Source: Agromyces sp. LHK192 (lineage in GTDB: Bacteria > Actinomycetota > Actinomycetes > Actinomycetales > Microbacteriaceae). From it: DNA of 64,000 nt. Both the position numbers and the translations under genes were made by a program. The notes under the pieces are model-generated. The model saw only the letters and a list, made by a program, of their open reading frames with translations, did not search any database and was not told where the DNA came from. Each line of letters starts with the position of its first letter. Positions within the stretch are counted from its first letter, which is position 1. Location of the stretch: NCBI RefSeq assembly GCF_004006235.1, contig NZ_CP034753.1, positions 310,001 to 374,000 of the forward strand, read 5' to 3'. Positions 50,033 to 59,243 of this stretch are shown here, piece after piece.

Positions 50033-52069
50033 TTGCATTACGGCGGGGACTACAACCCGGAACAGTGGCCGGAGCACGTCTGGCCCGAAGACATCCGACT
50101 GATGAAGGAAGCCGGTGTCACCACGGTGACGCTCGGCGTCTTCGCATGGGCACGAATCCAACCGGCCGAGGGCGTGTTCGAGTGGGAGTGGCTCGACCGC
50201 ATCCTGGGGCTCCTGCATGCAGCGGGCATCGGCGTCGACATGGCGACGGCTACGGCATCACCACCGCCGTGGGCGACGAGCGCGTATCCGGACATGCTGC
50301 CGAGAACAGCAGACGGAGCAATCCTCTGGCCGGGCAGCCGCCAAGCGTACGCGCCCACGTCACCGGAGTACCGGCGACTGGCTCGCGAGCTGGTCACCGC
50401 ATTGGTCGATCGGTACGTCGATCACCCCGCGATCGTGATGTGGCACGTCAACAACGAGCTCGGATGCCACGTTCATGCCGACTACTCGGACCACGCCGCA
50501 CGAGCATTCCGAGTCTGGCTGCAGGCCAAGTACGGACACATCGACGAACTCAACACGGCGTGGGGAACTGACTTCTGGTCACAGAGATACACGACGTTCG
50601 ACCAGATCGTCCCGCCACGATCAATGCCCTACAGCCCCAACTCATCCGGCGTGCTCGACTTCAAACGCTTCACCTCCGACGCACTGCTGGACCTGTACAA
50701 AACCGAGCGGGACATCATCCGCGCGGCCGGCGCCACACAGCCGATCACGACGAACTTCATGGGAGCATTCCCCGCCGCGGACTACTGGAGCTGGGCGCCA
50801 GAGCTCGACTTCATCTCCGATGACAATTACCCGGACCCGAACGACCCCGAGTCGTTCCGCGGCGCAGCCTTCACGCGCGACCTGATGCGCTCGCTCAAAC
50901 CCGATGTGCCCTGGATCCTGATGGAGCAAGCCAGCAGCGCGATCAACTGGCGGCCCACCAACGCACCGAAAGCGCCAGGGCAGCTCGCAGCCTTGTCGGC
51001 CCAGGCTGTCGGTCGCGGCGCCGACGGCGTCATGTTCTTCCAGTGGCGGCAGTCCCGCCGAGGAAGCGAGAAGTTCCTGACCGGCATGCTTCCCCATTCG
51101 GGCACGCGGACCCGGGTATGGCGCGAGGTCGTGGAGCTCGGGCGGACGCTCGGCGAGCTGCCGAAACTCGAGCCATCGAAGCGCGCCAACGTCGCCCTCG
51201 TGTTCGACTGGCAGAACTGGTGGGCGATCAGCAATCGCGACCACCCCGTTGAACTCGACTACCTCGCGCTCGTGCAGCGATGGTACGACGCCTTGCACCG
51301 GCAACACATCCAGATCGACATCGTCCACCCCGAACACGACCTGAGCGCATACCAGCTGGTCATCGCCCCTCACCTGTACCTGCTCACCGATGCCGCGGCA
51401 ACAAACCTGGTGGAGTACGCCGAGCAGGGTGGACACCTCCTGCTCTCGGCGTTCACCGACGTGGTGGACGAAACGGATGGATTCCGAGAGCACGGATACC
51501 TGGCAACCCTCGGGCCGACCCTCGGAATCTGGCTCGAGGAATACGGCGCGCTCGTGCCGCCCCCGCAGGCCTCAGCAGGGACCTCCGCCGGCGACACGGC
51601 AGGGACACTCCGCACCTCCGGCGGCCCGGGCGAAGATTCGGCGGCGGTTGCGGCACCATGGGGCGAGCTGCGCGGCGAATACCTCGCGGAAGTGATCCAC
51701 GTCACAGACGCGGACATTCTCGGCACCTTCACAAGCGGTCGGAACCAGGGTCTTCCTGCCTTCATCACCAAGTCCCTCGGGACCGGCCAGGCGCACTATC
51801 TGGCGACTATCCCCGATGACGCAGGCATGACGGCGCTCACCGCCTGGGCGGTCGCGACCGCGGGAGTCGAGGCGACCATCCCGGGCGCGGCGCAAGTGCC
51901 CGATACCGTAGAAGTGATCGCCAGGGGCGAGATCGTCTTTCTCATCAACCACGGTGCCGCAGCCACCACGATCCCCATCGAAGGTGTCGACGTCACCGCC
52001 GATCAGCCCGTCTCCCAGGTCACCCTGGAGCAGTTCGAGTGGAGGGTCATCGATGTGACCCCCGCGTAG
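50033..52069 (+). CDS. GH42 beta-galactosidase/arabinopyranosidase
   Basis: 678 residues. Family 42 signature at the start (HYGGDYNPEQWPEHVWPEDI), acid/base Glu in WHVNNELGCH (NE pair) and nucleophile Glu in ILMEQASSAINW; beta-galactosidase trimerisation-like domain in the middle (VALVFDWQNWWAI). No signal peptide, so intracellular. The start is TTG at 50033, directly after GGAGGA; no better ATG or GTG precedes the conserved GGDYNPEQ. It probably removes galactose or arabinopyranose from imported hemicellulose oligosaccharides. Last gene of the importer operon, after a strong hairpin. Confidence 0.9.
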   Translation: MHYGGDYNPEQWPEHVWPEDIRLMKEAGVTTVTLGVFAWARIQPAEGVFEWEWLDRILGLLHAAGIGVDMATATASPPPWATSAYPDMLPRTADGAILWPGSRQAYAPTSPEYRRLARELVTALVDRYVDHPAIVMWHVNNELGCHVHADYSDHAARAFRVWLQAKYGHIDELNTAWGTDFWSQRYTTFDQIVPPRSMPYSPNSSGVLDFKRFTSDALLDLYKTERDIIRAAGATQPITTNFMGAFPAADYWSWAPELDFISDDNYPDPNDPESFRGAAFTRDLMRSLKPDVPWILMEQASSAINWRPTNAPKAPGQLAALSAQAVGRGADGVMFFQWRQSRRGSEKFLTGMLPHSGTRTRVWREVVELGRTLGELPKLEPSKRANVALVFDWQNWWAISNRDHPVELDYLALVQRWYDALHRQHIQIDIVHPEHDLSAYQLVIAPHLYLLTDAAATNLVEYAEQGGHLLLSAFTDVVDETDGFREHGYLATLGPTLGIWLEEYGALVPPPQASAGTSAGDTAGTLRTSGGPGEDSAAVAAPWGELRGEYLAEVIHVTDADILGTFTSGRNQGLPAFITKSLGTGQAHYLATIPDDAGMTALTAWAVATAGVEATIPGAAQVPDTVEVIARGEIVFLINHGAAATTIPIEGVDVTADQPVSQVTLEQFEWRVIDVTPA

Positions 52070-52150
52070 CCCTCGGTGCCCGACCGTCGCGCCGCGTTGA
52101 TCGCCGCCGATCATGGTCGCCAACCACCGCGGATGCGGATGGTCCAAATA

Positions 52151-52162
52151 GTGAACGTTCAC
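52151..52162. promoter_or_regulatory. Perfect GTGAACGTTCAC operator before the beta-helix gene
   Basis: The exact 12-bp palindrome found at 46599, 70 bases upstream of the secreted beta-helix protein start; it links that gene to the uronate regulon. Confidence 0.75.
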
Positions 52163-52231
52163 CAAAGATGCGGTCGGTTGAGCACTCGTTCAATCGATCC
52201 AGCAACGCTCTACAAGGAAGTGGGATGTGCG

Positions 52232-55200
52232 ATGACGAACTCGAGACGACGCAAGCGCCATGCGGCCATGGCCGGTGCGCTCGTAGCGACGATCACAGCG
52301 ATGGGCTTCGGTGCTCTGCCAGCTGTCGCAGCGACGGGAACGACCTACTACGTCGACTCGGTCGACGGTGACGACAGCGCCGACGGAACCTCGACCTCCT
52401 CGGCCTGGCGCTCGCTCGACCAGGTGAACGAAGCCGATCTTGAGCCGGGCGACGAAATCCTCCTGCGCCGGGGCGCGACTTGGACAGGCGAGCAGCTGAG
52501 CCCGAGCTCGTCCGGTGAAGAAGGCTCGCCGATCCTCGTCGGCGCCTACGGAGACGGCGCGAAGCCGAAGATCGAGACGAATGGGGCACATGCCGACGCG
52601 GTGCGTCTTTGGAATCTCGACTACTGGGAGATCCGTGATCTCGACGTCAGCAACGCGACGTTCGTGACGGACCCGGAGATCTACAACGCCGCCGGGCGTG
52701 CGGGCGACTATCGCGGGGTGTACATCGGAGGAGATGACGGCAAAGCCCACCACCACTTCGTGATCGATTCCGTCGATGTCCACGATGTCACCGGGGCCGT
52801 GAAGTGGATCGGCGAGCGTGGCGGGTACACGCCACCGAACGGCATCAGTTTCGGCAACGGGTGGGATCGATCGAAGAACACCGGCGGCATCGTGGTGCTC
52901 GGTTCGATCGCCGATTTCGCGAATCCCGGTCCGACGGCCACGACGTTCAACGGCGTCGTCATTGAGAACAGCACGATCCGCAACACCTCGTTCGGGGCCG
53001 TGACCATCAAGCAGTACACCGGTGATGCGCCTGGTGCGGTGCCAACAGGGTGGGGTGATCGTGCATCGGAGAACGATGCGAACTTCTCACCGCACACCGA
53101 CATCGTCATCCGTGACAACTACATCTCCCAGGCCGGCACCGCGTACGGTGCGAACGGCATCTACGTGACGGGTGCCCGGGATGTCGTCGTCGAACGCAAT
53201 CTCGTCGAAGAAGTCGGAACGTGCGGAATCGAGACCTACAACGCTGACGACGTCACCATCCAGTACAACGAGGTCAACTACACGAGCGTCAAGGCCGGCG
53301 GCCAGGATCAGACCGCCATCGACACCGACATCGCGTCGACGAACCAGCTCGTGCAGTACAACTACGTGTACGGCAATGGCGAAGGCTTCCTGATCTATCA
53401 GAAGCGGTTCGGTGACGCGGTCTACCGGTACAACGTCGTCGCAGCGAGCACCAAGTCGCAGATCCACATCGCAAGTGAATCTGCTGCGCACGGTGAGATC
53501 TACAACAACACCGTGATCGATCGCGGCGCGTACAACAACGTGATCTCAGGAGGCAGCCAGTCAGGCAAGTACCTGGTGCGGAACAACATCATCTTCAGCA
53601 CCACCGGCAATGCCGCCTCAACTGGGAACAGCAACCTCACGTTCACCCGGAACCTCTACTCCGGTGTCGCACCACGTCCGCAAGAAACCGACGCCGTCAT
53701 CGTCGACCCCGGCTTCACCAACGTGGACCTCGTACCGCCCGTGTCCGGCGTCGTTCGTGCCGCCGACCTCAGCCAGGCCAATGGCCTGCTTCCGCTCGCC
53801 TCGTCCCGTGCACTCAACGCAGGCACATCCATCCCCGGCAACGGCGGTCGCGACTTCGCCGGCGTCACCTTGTACCAGGGCACTCCGGACTTCGGCGCGT
53901 TCGAGTACTCGACGCCCGCGGGCCAGCAGACGGAATCCGTCGTCGGCATCGTGACGAGCACCGCCAACGGACTCCCCATCGACCAGGCCGTGGTCTCGGC
54001 CCCCGGCGTGGAGGGCACTGCCCTGACCGGCCCGGACGGATGGTTCGCATTGTCCGGTGTCCCGTTTGGAACGACCTCAGTCACGGTCCAGCGGGAAGGT
54101 TTCGCAACGAAGACCGTTTCCGACATCGTCGTCGCAGCCGGAACCCCGACGCGCATCGACCCGACGCTGGTGTCCACCGCCACCACCGGCACCGTCACCG
54201 GCAAGGTCATCGACGCCACCGCATCTCCGATTCCCGGCGCACGGGTAGTGGTCACGACCACTGCGGGCGTCGAAGTCGGATCCGGAACGACCGATCAGGA
54301 CGGCGCATTCGTGTTGGAAGTGCCGGTCGGCACGGGCTATCGCCTCACCGCCTCCGCGGATGAGTATCTGAGCGCCGTCCGCTCCGGCATCGTCGTCAAC
54401 GCTGGGCTGAGCACGGCTGCCGGCAACATCATCCTTTCCGACAAGGACGTCACGTACGAAGCGATCTTCGACTTCGAGGAGTTGGTCGCCGGTTCGACCG
54501 GTCTCGCGCCGCTCGTGGCCGCGCAGGTGAACGGCACCGTCACCGTCGGTGCTGAGACCGGCAACCAGTTCGCCCGGCTGAACCGCACGAGCGGCACCGG
54601 TAGTACCGCGCCCGCGACGAGCCTCCTGTACACGGCCGCGCAGCCGTTGACCGGGGTCGTCACCGTCGATCAGAAGGTCCGGCGCCCGGGCGGTCAGCCA
54701 TCGAACCAGTTCTTCGGCGGCCCGTACATCCGCAACGCGGCCGGCCAGAACGTGGTCAGCGTCGGCCTGTCGGCGAACCGGGTCAGCGCCTACAACGGGG
54801 GTACCTTCCTCTCGCAGGTCGGTACCTACACCAACAATGAGTGGATGTCTGTCCGGGTGGTCATCGACACGTACGCGCAGACCTACAGCCTGTTCCTCGA
54901 CGGTGAAGCGGTTCTCCAGGAAGCCGCCCTCCGTGCGCCGATCGGAGCAGGCGTGTCGGTCGTGGCCAACTACGCAGACGGGCCGAACCGCGGCACGCTG
55001 GACGTCGACGACCTCCGAATCGCACACGGTGTCGGGTACAGTCCGTCGGAAGCGTCGCTGGCATCCCTCGAAGCGAGCGCGGGCACACTCACCCAGACCT
55101 CCGGCACGGCCTACCGGCTCGAGCTTGCGCCGGGAACCGAAACGGTGAAGGTGAAGCCCAGCGCCCTCAGCCCCTTCGCTGACGCCACGCAGGTCAACGG

Positions 55201-55945
55201 CGTCGAGGTGGACCCTGAGGGTGATGGTGTCGAGGTCGACATCGACGGGTCTCCGATCGAGGTCGTCGTCACAGCGGAGGACGGATCATCGGTGGCGTAC
55301 ACGATCGCCGTCGTCGTGCCATCGGTGCTCGTCGATGATGCAGGCGAGGTCGTAGGCGGCAATCAGGTCGAGATCGACGTGCTCGCCAATGACAGCGCCT
55401 CGCCGGTGATCGATCCGGTCAGCCTCACGCTGCTGGACGGCACAGGACAACCGAGCGCGACGGTCGACGTCGAGCGCGGGCGCTTCGCGATCGTCGGAGG
55501 TCGGGTGGCGTTCACGGCTGACGCTGACGCTGACTCCGGGGAGGCCACCGTCGCATATCGGGTCACGAACTCGACGGGCGCCGCATCGCAGGGCACCGTC
55601 CGCGTCGCCGTGACCGCAGCGCCGGCCGAGCCCCAGGCGCCCGCCTGGTCAGCGTCGACGGTCTACCTCACCGGAGATGAGGTGACGTTCGGTGGCAAGC
55701 TGTACCGCGCGCAGTGGTGGACGCAGAACCAGCAGCCCGGACTGACCGCCACGGGACCTTGGGCCGAAGTCGGTGCCACGATCGCGTGCGCAGCCGGCGA
55801 CGGGCGGGCCTGGACGAACTCGTGGGTCTACACCGGCGGCGAGGTTGTCGTCCACGGCGGCCAGCGGTTCAAGGCCAAGTGGTGGACGCGTGGCCAGGCC
55901 CCCGGCGACCAGTACGGTCCCTGGCAGCCGGTCGGCGCCTGCTGA
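52232..55945 (+). CDS. Large secreted parallel beta-helix protein with CBM5/12-like repeats
   Basis: 1237 residues. Signal peptide about 1-33 (RRRKRH then hydrophobic core, AVAATG). Residues about 38-590 form a right-handed beta-helix: YYVDSVDGDDSADGTS start, repeated short turns with Asn ladders (VVIENSTIRNTSFGAV, DIVIRDNYIS, VVVERNLVEE, VTIQYNEVNY). Then two carboxypeptidase-regulatory-like beta-sandwiches (about 600-750), a concanavalin-like segment (about 760-950), a cadherin-like segment, and two CBM5/12-type modules at the C-terminus (WSASTVYLTGDEVTFGGKLY with AQWWT, and WVYTGGEVVVHGGQRF with AKWWT). Probably a lyase or hydrolase acting on a plant or fungal polysaccharide; the catalytic residues are not obvious. 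The ATG at 52232 is chosen; an in-frame GTG at 52220 is possible. Confidence 0.8.
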   Translation: MTNSRRRKRHAAMAGALVATITAMGFGALPAVAATGTTYYVDSVDGDDSADGTSTSSAWRSLDQVNEADLEPGDEILLRRGATWTGEQLSPSSSGEEGSPILVGAYGDGAKPKIETNGAHADAVRLWNLDYWEIRDLDVSNATFVTDPEIYNAAGRAGDYRGVYIGGDDGKAHHHFVIDSVDVHDVTGAVKWIGERGGYTPPNGISFGNGWDRSKNTGGIVVLGSIADFANPGPTATTFNGVVIENSTIRNTSFGAVTIKQYTGDAPGAVPTGWGDRASENDANFSPHTDIVIRDNYISQAGTAYGANGIYVTGARDVVVERNLVEEVGTCGIETYNADDVTIQYNEVNYTSVKAGGQDQTAIDTDIASTNQLVQYNYVYGNGEGFLIYQKRFGDAVYRYNVVAASTKSQIHIASESAAHGEIYNNTVIDRGAYNNVISGGSQSGKYLVRNNIIFSTTGNAASTGNSNLTFTRNLYSGVAPRPQETDAVIVDPGFTNVDLVPPVSGVVRAADLSQANGLLPLASSRALNAGTSIPGNGGRDFAGVTLYQGTPDFGAFEYSTPAGQQTESVVGIVTSTANGLPIDQAVVSAPGVEGTALTGPDGWFALSGVPFGTTSVTVQREGFATKTVSDIVVAAGTPTRIDPTLVSTATTGTVTGKVIDATASPIPGARVVVTTTAGVEVGSGTTDQDGAFVLEVPVGTGYRLTASADEYLSAVRSGIVVNAGLSTAAGNIILSDKDVTYEAIFDFEELVAGSTGLAPLVAAQVNGTVTVGAETGNQFARLNRTSGTGSTAPATSLLYTAAQPLTGVVTVDQKVRRPGGQPSNQFFGGPYIRNAAGQNVVSVGLSANRVSAYNGGTFLSQVGTYTNNEWMSVRVVIDTYAQTYSLFLDGEAVLQEAALRAPIGAGVSVVANYADGPNRGTLDVDDLRIAHGVGYSPSEASLASLEASAGTLTQTSGTAYRLELAPGTETVKVKPSALSPFADATQVNGVEVDPEGDGVEVDIDGSPIEVVVTAEDGSSVAYTIAVVVPSVLVDDAGEVVGGNQVEIDVLANDSASPVIDPVSLTLLDGTGQPSATVDVERGRFAIVGGRVAFTADADADSGEATVAYRVTNSTGAASQGTVRVAVTAAPAEPQAPAWSASTVYLTGDEVTFGGKLYRAQWWTQNQQPGLTATGPWAEVGATIACAAGDGRAWTNSWVYTGGEVVVHGGQRFKAKWWTRGQAPGDQYGPWQPVGAC

Positions 55946-55950
55946 CGGCT

Positions 55951-55990
55951 CGACCGCATGTCGCGCGCGCCTGCGCGTGGCATGCGGTCG
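55951..55990 (+). terminator. Terminator-like hairpin after the beta-helix gene
   Basis: Perfect 10-bp stem CGACCGCATG (55951-55960)/CATGCGGTCG (55981-55990) with further GC pairing inside (GCGCGC), 5 bases after the stop codon. No T-run. Confidence 0.7.
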
Positions 55991-56169
55991 TCGCAATCAT
56001 GAGAACTTCCATCGGACACGGCGCGCGCGACACCGGTCGCAGCGACCGATGCCGCCGCCATTCGGTGCCGAGCCACATCGAGCGCCTGGAGCCGGTCGCT
56101 CGCGTCGCAGAGACCGCTGGGTCGCGGTGGAGAGCGGGCGAGCCCCATCGCACGGGATGGGAGTCGAGT

Positions 56170-57168
56170 TCAGGCGATCATCGCGAGATCGCTCGCTCGG
56201 ATTTCGCCCTCGAACGTGCCGGACTTGACGTACCGCTCGACCTGGCTCACGAGCTGGTCGCCGATGCGGCGCAGTTCGTTCCCGAGCGACCCCGCGACGT
56301 GCGGGGTGAGGAGCACGCCGGGGAGCGAGAACAATGGATGACCGGTGGGCAGCGGTTCCGGGTCGGTGACGTCGAGGATCGCTTGCAAGCGGCCGCTCGC
56401 GACCTCGGCGACCAGTGCATCGGTGTCCACGAGCGCGCCTCGCGACGTGTTGATGAGGATGCCATCGTCTGGCATCCTCGCGAGCTCGGCGGCGCCGATC
56501 ATCCGATGCGTCTCAGGGAGGGATGGCGCGTGGACGCTGACGACATCCGAGTGACTCATCAGGGCGGCGAGCGGCACGAGCTCGACTCCAAGCGCCGCGG
56601 CCTCGGCTGTGGTGAGCGACGGGTCGAACACCAGACACCGGATGTCGAAGGGGCGGAGAAGGTCGATGACGCGCCGCCCGATGCGGGACGCTCCGACGAT
56701 GCCGACCGTGATGCCGTACGCGCCGTGACGTCGAATGGGGCGCGACGCGCCGAGATCTGCGGAGTTGATGTAGCGGTTGGCCGATTCCAGCGTGCCCTTC
56801 GCGCTCAGGAGGATCATCGCGAGGGTGTACTCCGCGACGGGCAGCGCATTGGCATCGGCGCAACTCGCGACTCGAATGCCCGCATCCCAGAGTTCTGGGG
56901 AGACCAGTCGCTTCACCGAGCCGGCTGCATGGAAAACCGCTCGCAGGCGCGGCCATCGTTCCAACACGTCAGCGTCGAGGCGTCCCGCTCCCCAGCCGGT
57001 GATCAAAATCTCGGCCTGCTCGGCTACGTCGGCCGGTACGGGAGCGCCGGGCGTGGCGATGTCGTCGTGCAGGCGAACGAGCCCGCGAAGTCGCGACCAC
57101 GCGGCCTCGTCGAACAGGTCGTGCACGAGATCCGCATCTCCGATGGAGATCACAGCCAACGGGCGCAT
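56170..57168 (-). CDS. D-isomer specific 2-hydroxyacid dehydrogenase
   Basis: 332 residues. NAD-binding motif GIVGASRIGRRVIDLLRPF, then catalytic Arg in NTSRGALVDTDAL, Glu in DVTDPEPLP and His in LTPHVAGSLG, the three expected active-site residues. The substrate may be a keto acid or sugar acid; enzymes of this type next to DUF2264 genes occur in uronate or polysaccharide loci (general knowledge, not checked). The ATG at 57168 overlaps the DUF2264 stop by one base (TGATG). It faces the end of the beta-helix gene, with 224 bases between. Confidence 0.88.
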   Translation of the reverse strand: MRPLAVISIGDADLVHDLFDEAAWSRLRGLVRLHDDIATPGAPVPADVAEQAEILITGWGAGRLDADVLERWPRLRAVFHAAGSVKRLVSPELWDAGIRVASCADANALPVAEYTLAMILLSAKGTLESANRYINSADLGASRPIRRHGAYGITVGIVGASRIGRRVIDLLRPFDIRCLVFDPSLTTAEAAALGVELVPLAALMSHSDVVSVHAPSLPETHRMIGAAELARMPDDGILINTSRGALVDTDALVAEVASGRLQAILDVTDPEPLPTGHPLFSLPGVLLTPHVAGSLGNELRRIGDQLVSQVERYVKSGTFEGEIRASDLAMIA

Positions 57169-59162
57169 CACGACACGACCTCCCCGCCGGTCGGAACGAG
57201 ATCGATCGTGCCGTCCTTCCAAGAGATGCGGATCGAGTCATGATCGGGGGTGATCGAGGGCAAGTCGTCCAGCATCGTGATCTCTTCGCCCGACAGGATG
57301 ACGAGTGCGGCGATGACCCGCCCGGCGGGAACAGGGCCCGCACTCTCGACCCACGGGGTCGCAGAGAATCGGGCGATCGGGTTCGCGCCATCCCGGCGCA
57401 CGACGCCCGCGACGTCGAGTCCGCGAACGTCGACCACGGTCGAGCTCAACCCGTCTTCTCGTCGCGCTCCCTGACCGGTCGCTTCGGGCTCGGATTCGTC
57501 GGCGATCGCCCATCCTCCGATGCGAAAGCGCCAGGGTCCGGGATCATCGGACCACGGGGCAACCCAGTCGGCCAGAGCTGGCGGGCGTGGGTTGTCGTTG
57601 CGTGGCGACCACCACGCGAGTCGAAGCTCGTGGGCTCCATGAACCACCGAGGCGACCGTCACGATCGGTCCGCGGCGCTGGCCCGCCCACCCCGCATACC
57701 CGACAGCACGGTCATCCGACGGCAAGTCGAGCCAGTGCACCCGCGAGCGCGACACGGCGACCCGGCCATCGACATACACCCGTTGGATCGCATCGCGGTG
57801 CGATGGAACTCCCCGGCCATCGAGCAGTGCGACGTGCGAGTCGATCGGCGCGGCGATTGCACCCGGCGAGAGGTCCGGGGAGGTGAGGTTCGAGTACGCG
57901 AGGCGTTGGTAAAAGGGGTTGTCGGCGTTGGGTCCGCCGGTCAGGTGGCGCATCCCGTCGGACCCGTGGTTCACGACCCGGACGACGCCATCCCCGGGGG
58001 TGCCGACCGCGATCCATCCCGGCGCCGCAATGGGCGCGATCTCGACGGACGTCGTCGGCGGAGATGCTGCCGGCGCCGCACGCCACTCGTTGTGTTCGGC
58101 CGGCAACAGCAGGCCGAGCAGACCCTTGCTGGCCCAGTACGGCGACGCGGAACCCGTGTACAGCTGTCGGATTCCGTGGAAGGTGCGGTGCCACCCGATC
58201 GGCAGCAGCCCGCGCTGGTCGATGCTTCCTGCATCGAGGAAGTGGTTCACGGTGCGCGACGCCAGGTCGCGGGTCTCGCCGCTCGCCAACGGCGTCGCAT
58301 TCGCGATGGCGCCCGCCCAGAAGGGCGCAACGACCGCGAACCGGTACGCCAGAGAGCGACCCTGGAACAGGGGTGCGCCGCCTGTACCGATGAGATGCCT
58401 CGCCTGGTCGAGGTAGGCAGTCAACCGCTCACGGTGGCGGGCCTCGAGGTCGACGCCCCGGATCCGGGCCCGGAGCAGCGGGTAGACGTGCCACGCCCAG
58501 CCCGCGTACCAGTCGAAGCTCTGTCGGACGCCCGACGGTCCAGCGCCGTCGGAGTACCAGCCATCGCCGATATAGAGCTCCTCCGCCTGCTGATCGTTGC
58601 GGTCGAGGTCGTCTTGGAGCCACGGGCCGCCCACCGAGGCGAGGAACGCCTCGATCACGTTCTGGAACCACAGCCAGTTGTTGGTGTATCCGCTCGTGCC
58701 GACGACGCCGGCGAGCCAGTCGACCACGTGCTGCTGGACGGCCGGGTCCAGCCGATCCCACAGCCACGGGCGCGTCTCGCCGAGTCCGATCGCAATCGAT
58801 GCGGCCTCTACCACTGCCTGACGGCGTTCCAGAACGGTTGGCCAACGTTCGGGATCGTCCGGATTCACGCCCGCCGCGAGACCCCGGCCATATCGCTCGA
58901 GCAGTCCGTTCGGGTCGCCACCACGGGCACCGCTGACTCGAAAGGCGGCGAGCAGGAAGGTGCGCGCGAAGCCCTCGAGCCCATCGCTCCACCGGCCCGA
59001 AGCGCTCGCCGGACCGGGCAGCGAGATCAACGCGCCTCCCGGCGATGCGAACGGAACCGTCGCATCCAGCAGCGCATCTGCCAGCTCTTGCCACCCCTCA
59101 CGGGTGCTGAGGTCGGGTCGAGTTGCGTCGTCGTGCGTCGTGCTCACCCCTTGATCGTGCAT
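57168..59162 (-). CDS. DUF2264 domain protein
   Basis: 664 residues (ATG at 59162; a GTG at 59147 is also possible; neither has a well-spaced Shine-Dalgarno sequence). Matches the DUF2264 type: an alpha/alpha-barrel-like N-terminal half with SGYTNNWLWFQNVIEAFL, DGWYSDGAGPSGVRQSFDWYAGWAWHVYPLL and LFQGRSLAYRFAVVAPFWA segments (partial quotes), and a beta-sandwich C-terminal half. The fold resembles polysaccharide lyases and unsaturated glucuronyl hydrolases, so a role in oligosaccharide degradation is likely, but no activity is established. No signal peptide. Divergent from the regulator gene. Confidence 0.85.
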   Translation of the reverse strand: MHDQGVSTTHDDATRPDLSTREGWQELADALLDATVPFASPGGALISLPGPASASGRWSDGLEGFARTFLLAAFRVSGARGGDPNGLLERYGRGLAAGVNPDDPERWPTVLERRQAVVEAASIAIGLGETRPWLWDRLDPAVQQHVVDWLAGVVGTSGYTNNWLWFQNVIEAFLASVGGPWLQDDLDRNDQQAEELYIGDGWYSDGAGPSGVRQSFDWYAGWAWHVYPLLRARIRGVDLEARHRERLTAYLDQARHLIGTGGAPLFQGRSLAYRFAVVAPFWAGAIANATPLASGETRDLASRTVNHFLDAGSIDQRGLLPIGWHRTFHGIRQLYTGSASPYWASKGLLGLLLPAEHNEWRAAPAASPPTTSVEIAPIAAPGWIAVGTPGDGVVRVVNHGSDGMRHLTGGPNADNPFYQRLAYSNLTSPDLSPGAIAAPIDSHVALLDGRGVPSHRDAIQRVYVDGRVAVSRSRVHWLDLPSDDRAVGYAGWAGQRRGPIVTVASVVHGAHELRLAWWSPRNDNPRPPALADWVAPWSDDPGPWRFRIGGWAIADESEPEATGQGARREDGLSSTVVDVRGLDVAGVVRRDGANPIARFSATPWVESAGPVPAGRVIAALVILSGEEITMLDDLPSITPDHDSIRISWKDGTIDLVPTGGEVVS

Positions 59163-59180
59163 TACGATCTGTTGCTCATT

Positions 59181-59193
59181 CGGACATCGGACA
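59181..59193. promoter_or_regulatory. Candidate operator: tandem CGGACA
   Basis: CGGACATCGGACA carries two direct CGGACA copies 7 bases apart between the DUF2264 and regulator genes. TGTCCG, its complement, recurs at 60322-60327 and 60362-60367 before the binding-protein gene. Direct repeats fit a DeoR-type DNA-binding domain. Confidence 0.4.
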
Positions 59194-59243
59194 ATTTCGA
59201 TCACTTCGCCAACGACGGCGAGCGGGTCGACGGAGGGACCGGA

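Noticed and set aside
57240..59243. Very long plus-strand open frame before the hybrid regulator
   Set aside because: It runs antisense to the DUF2264 and dehydrogenase genes, and the real regulator start at 59244 has a good ribosome-binding site.
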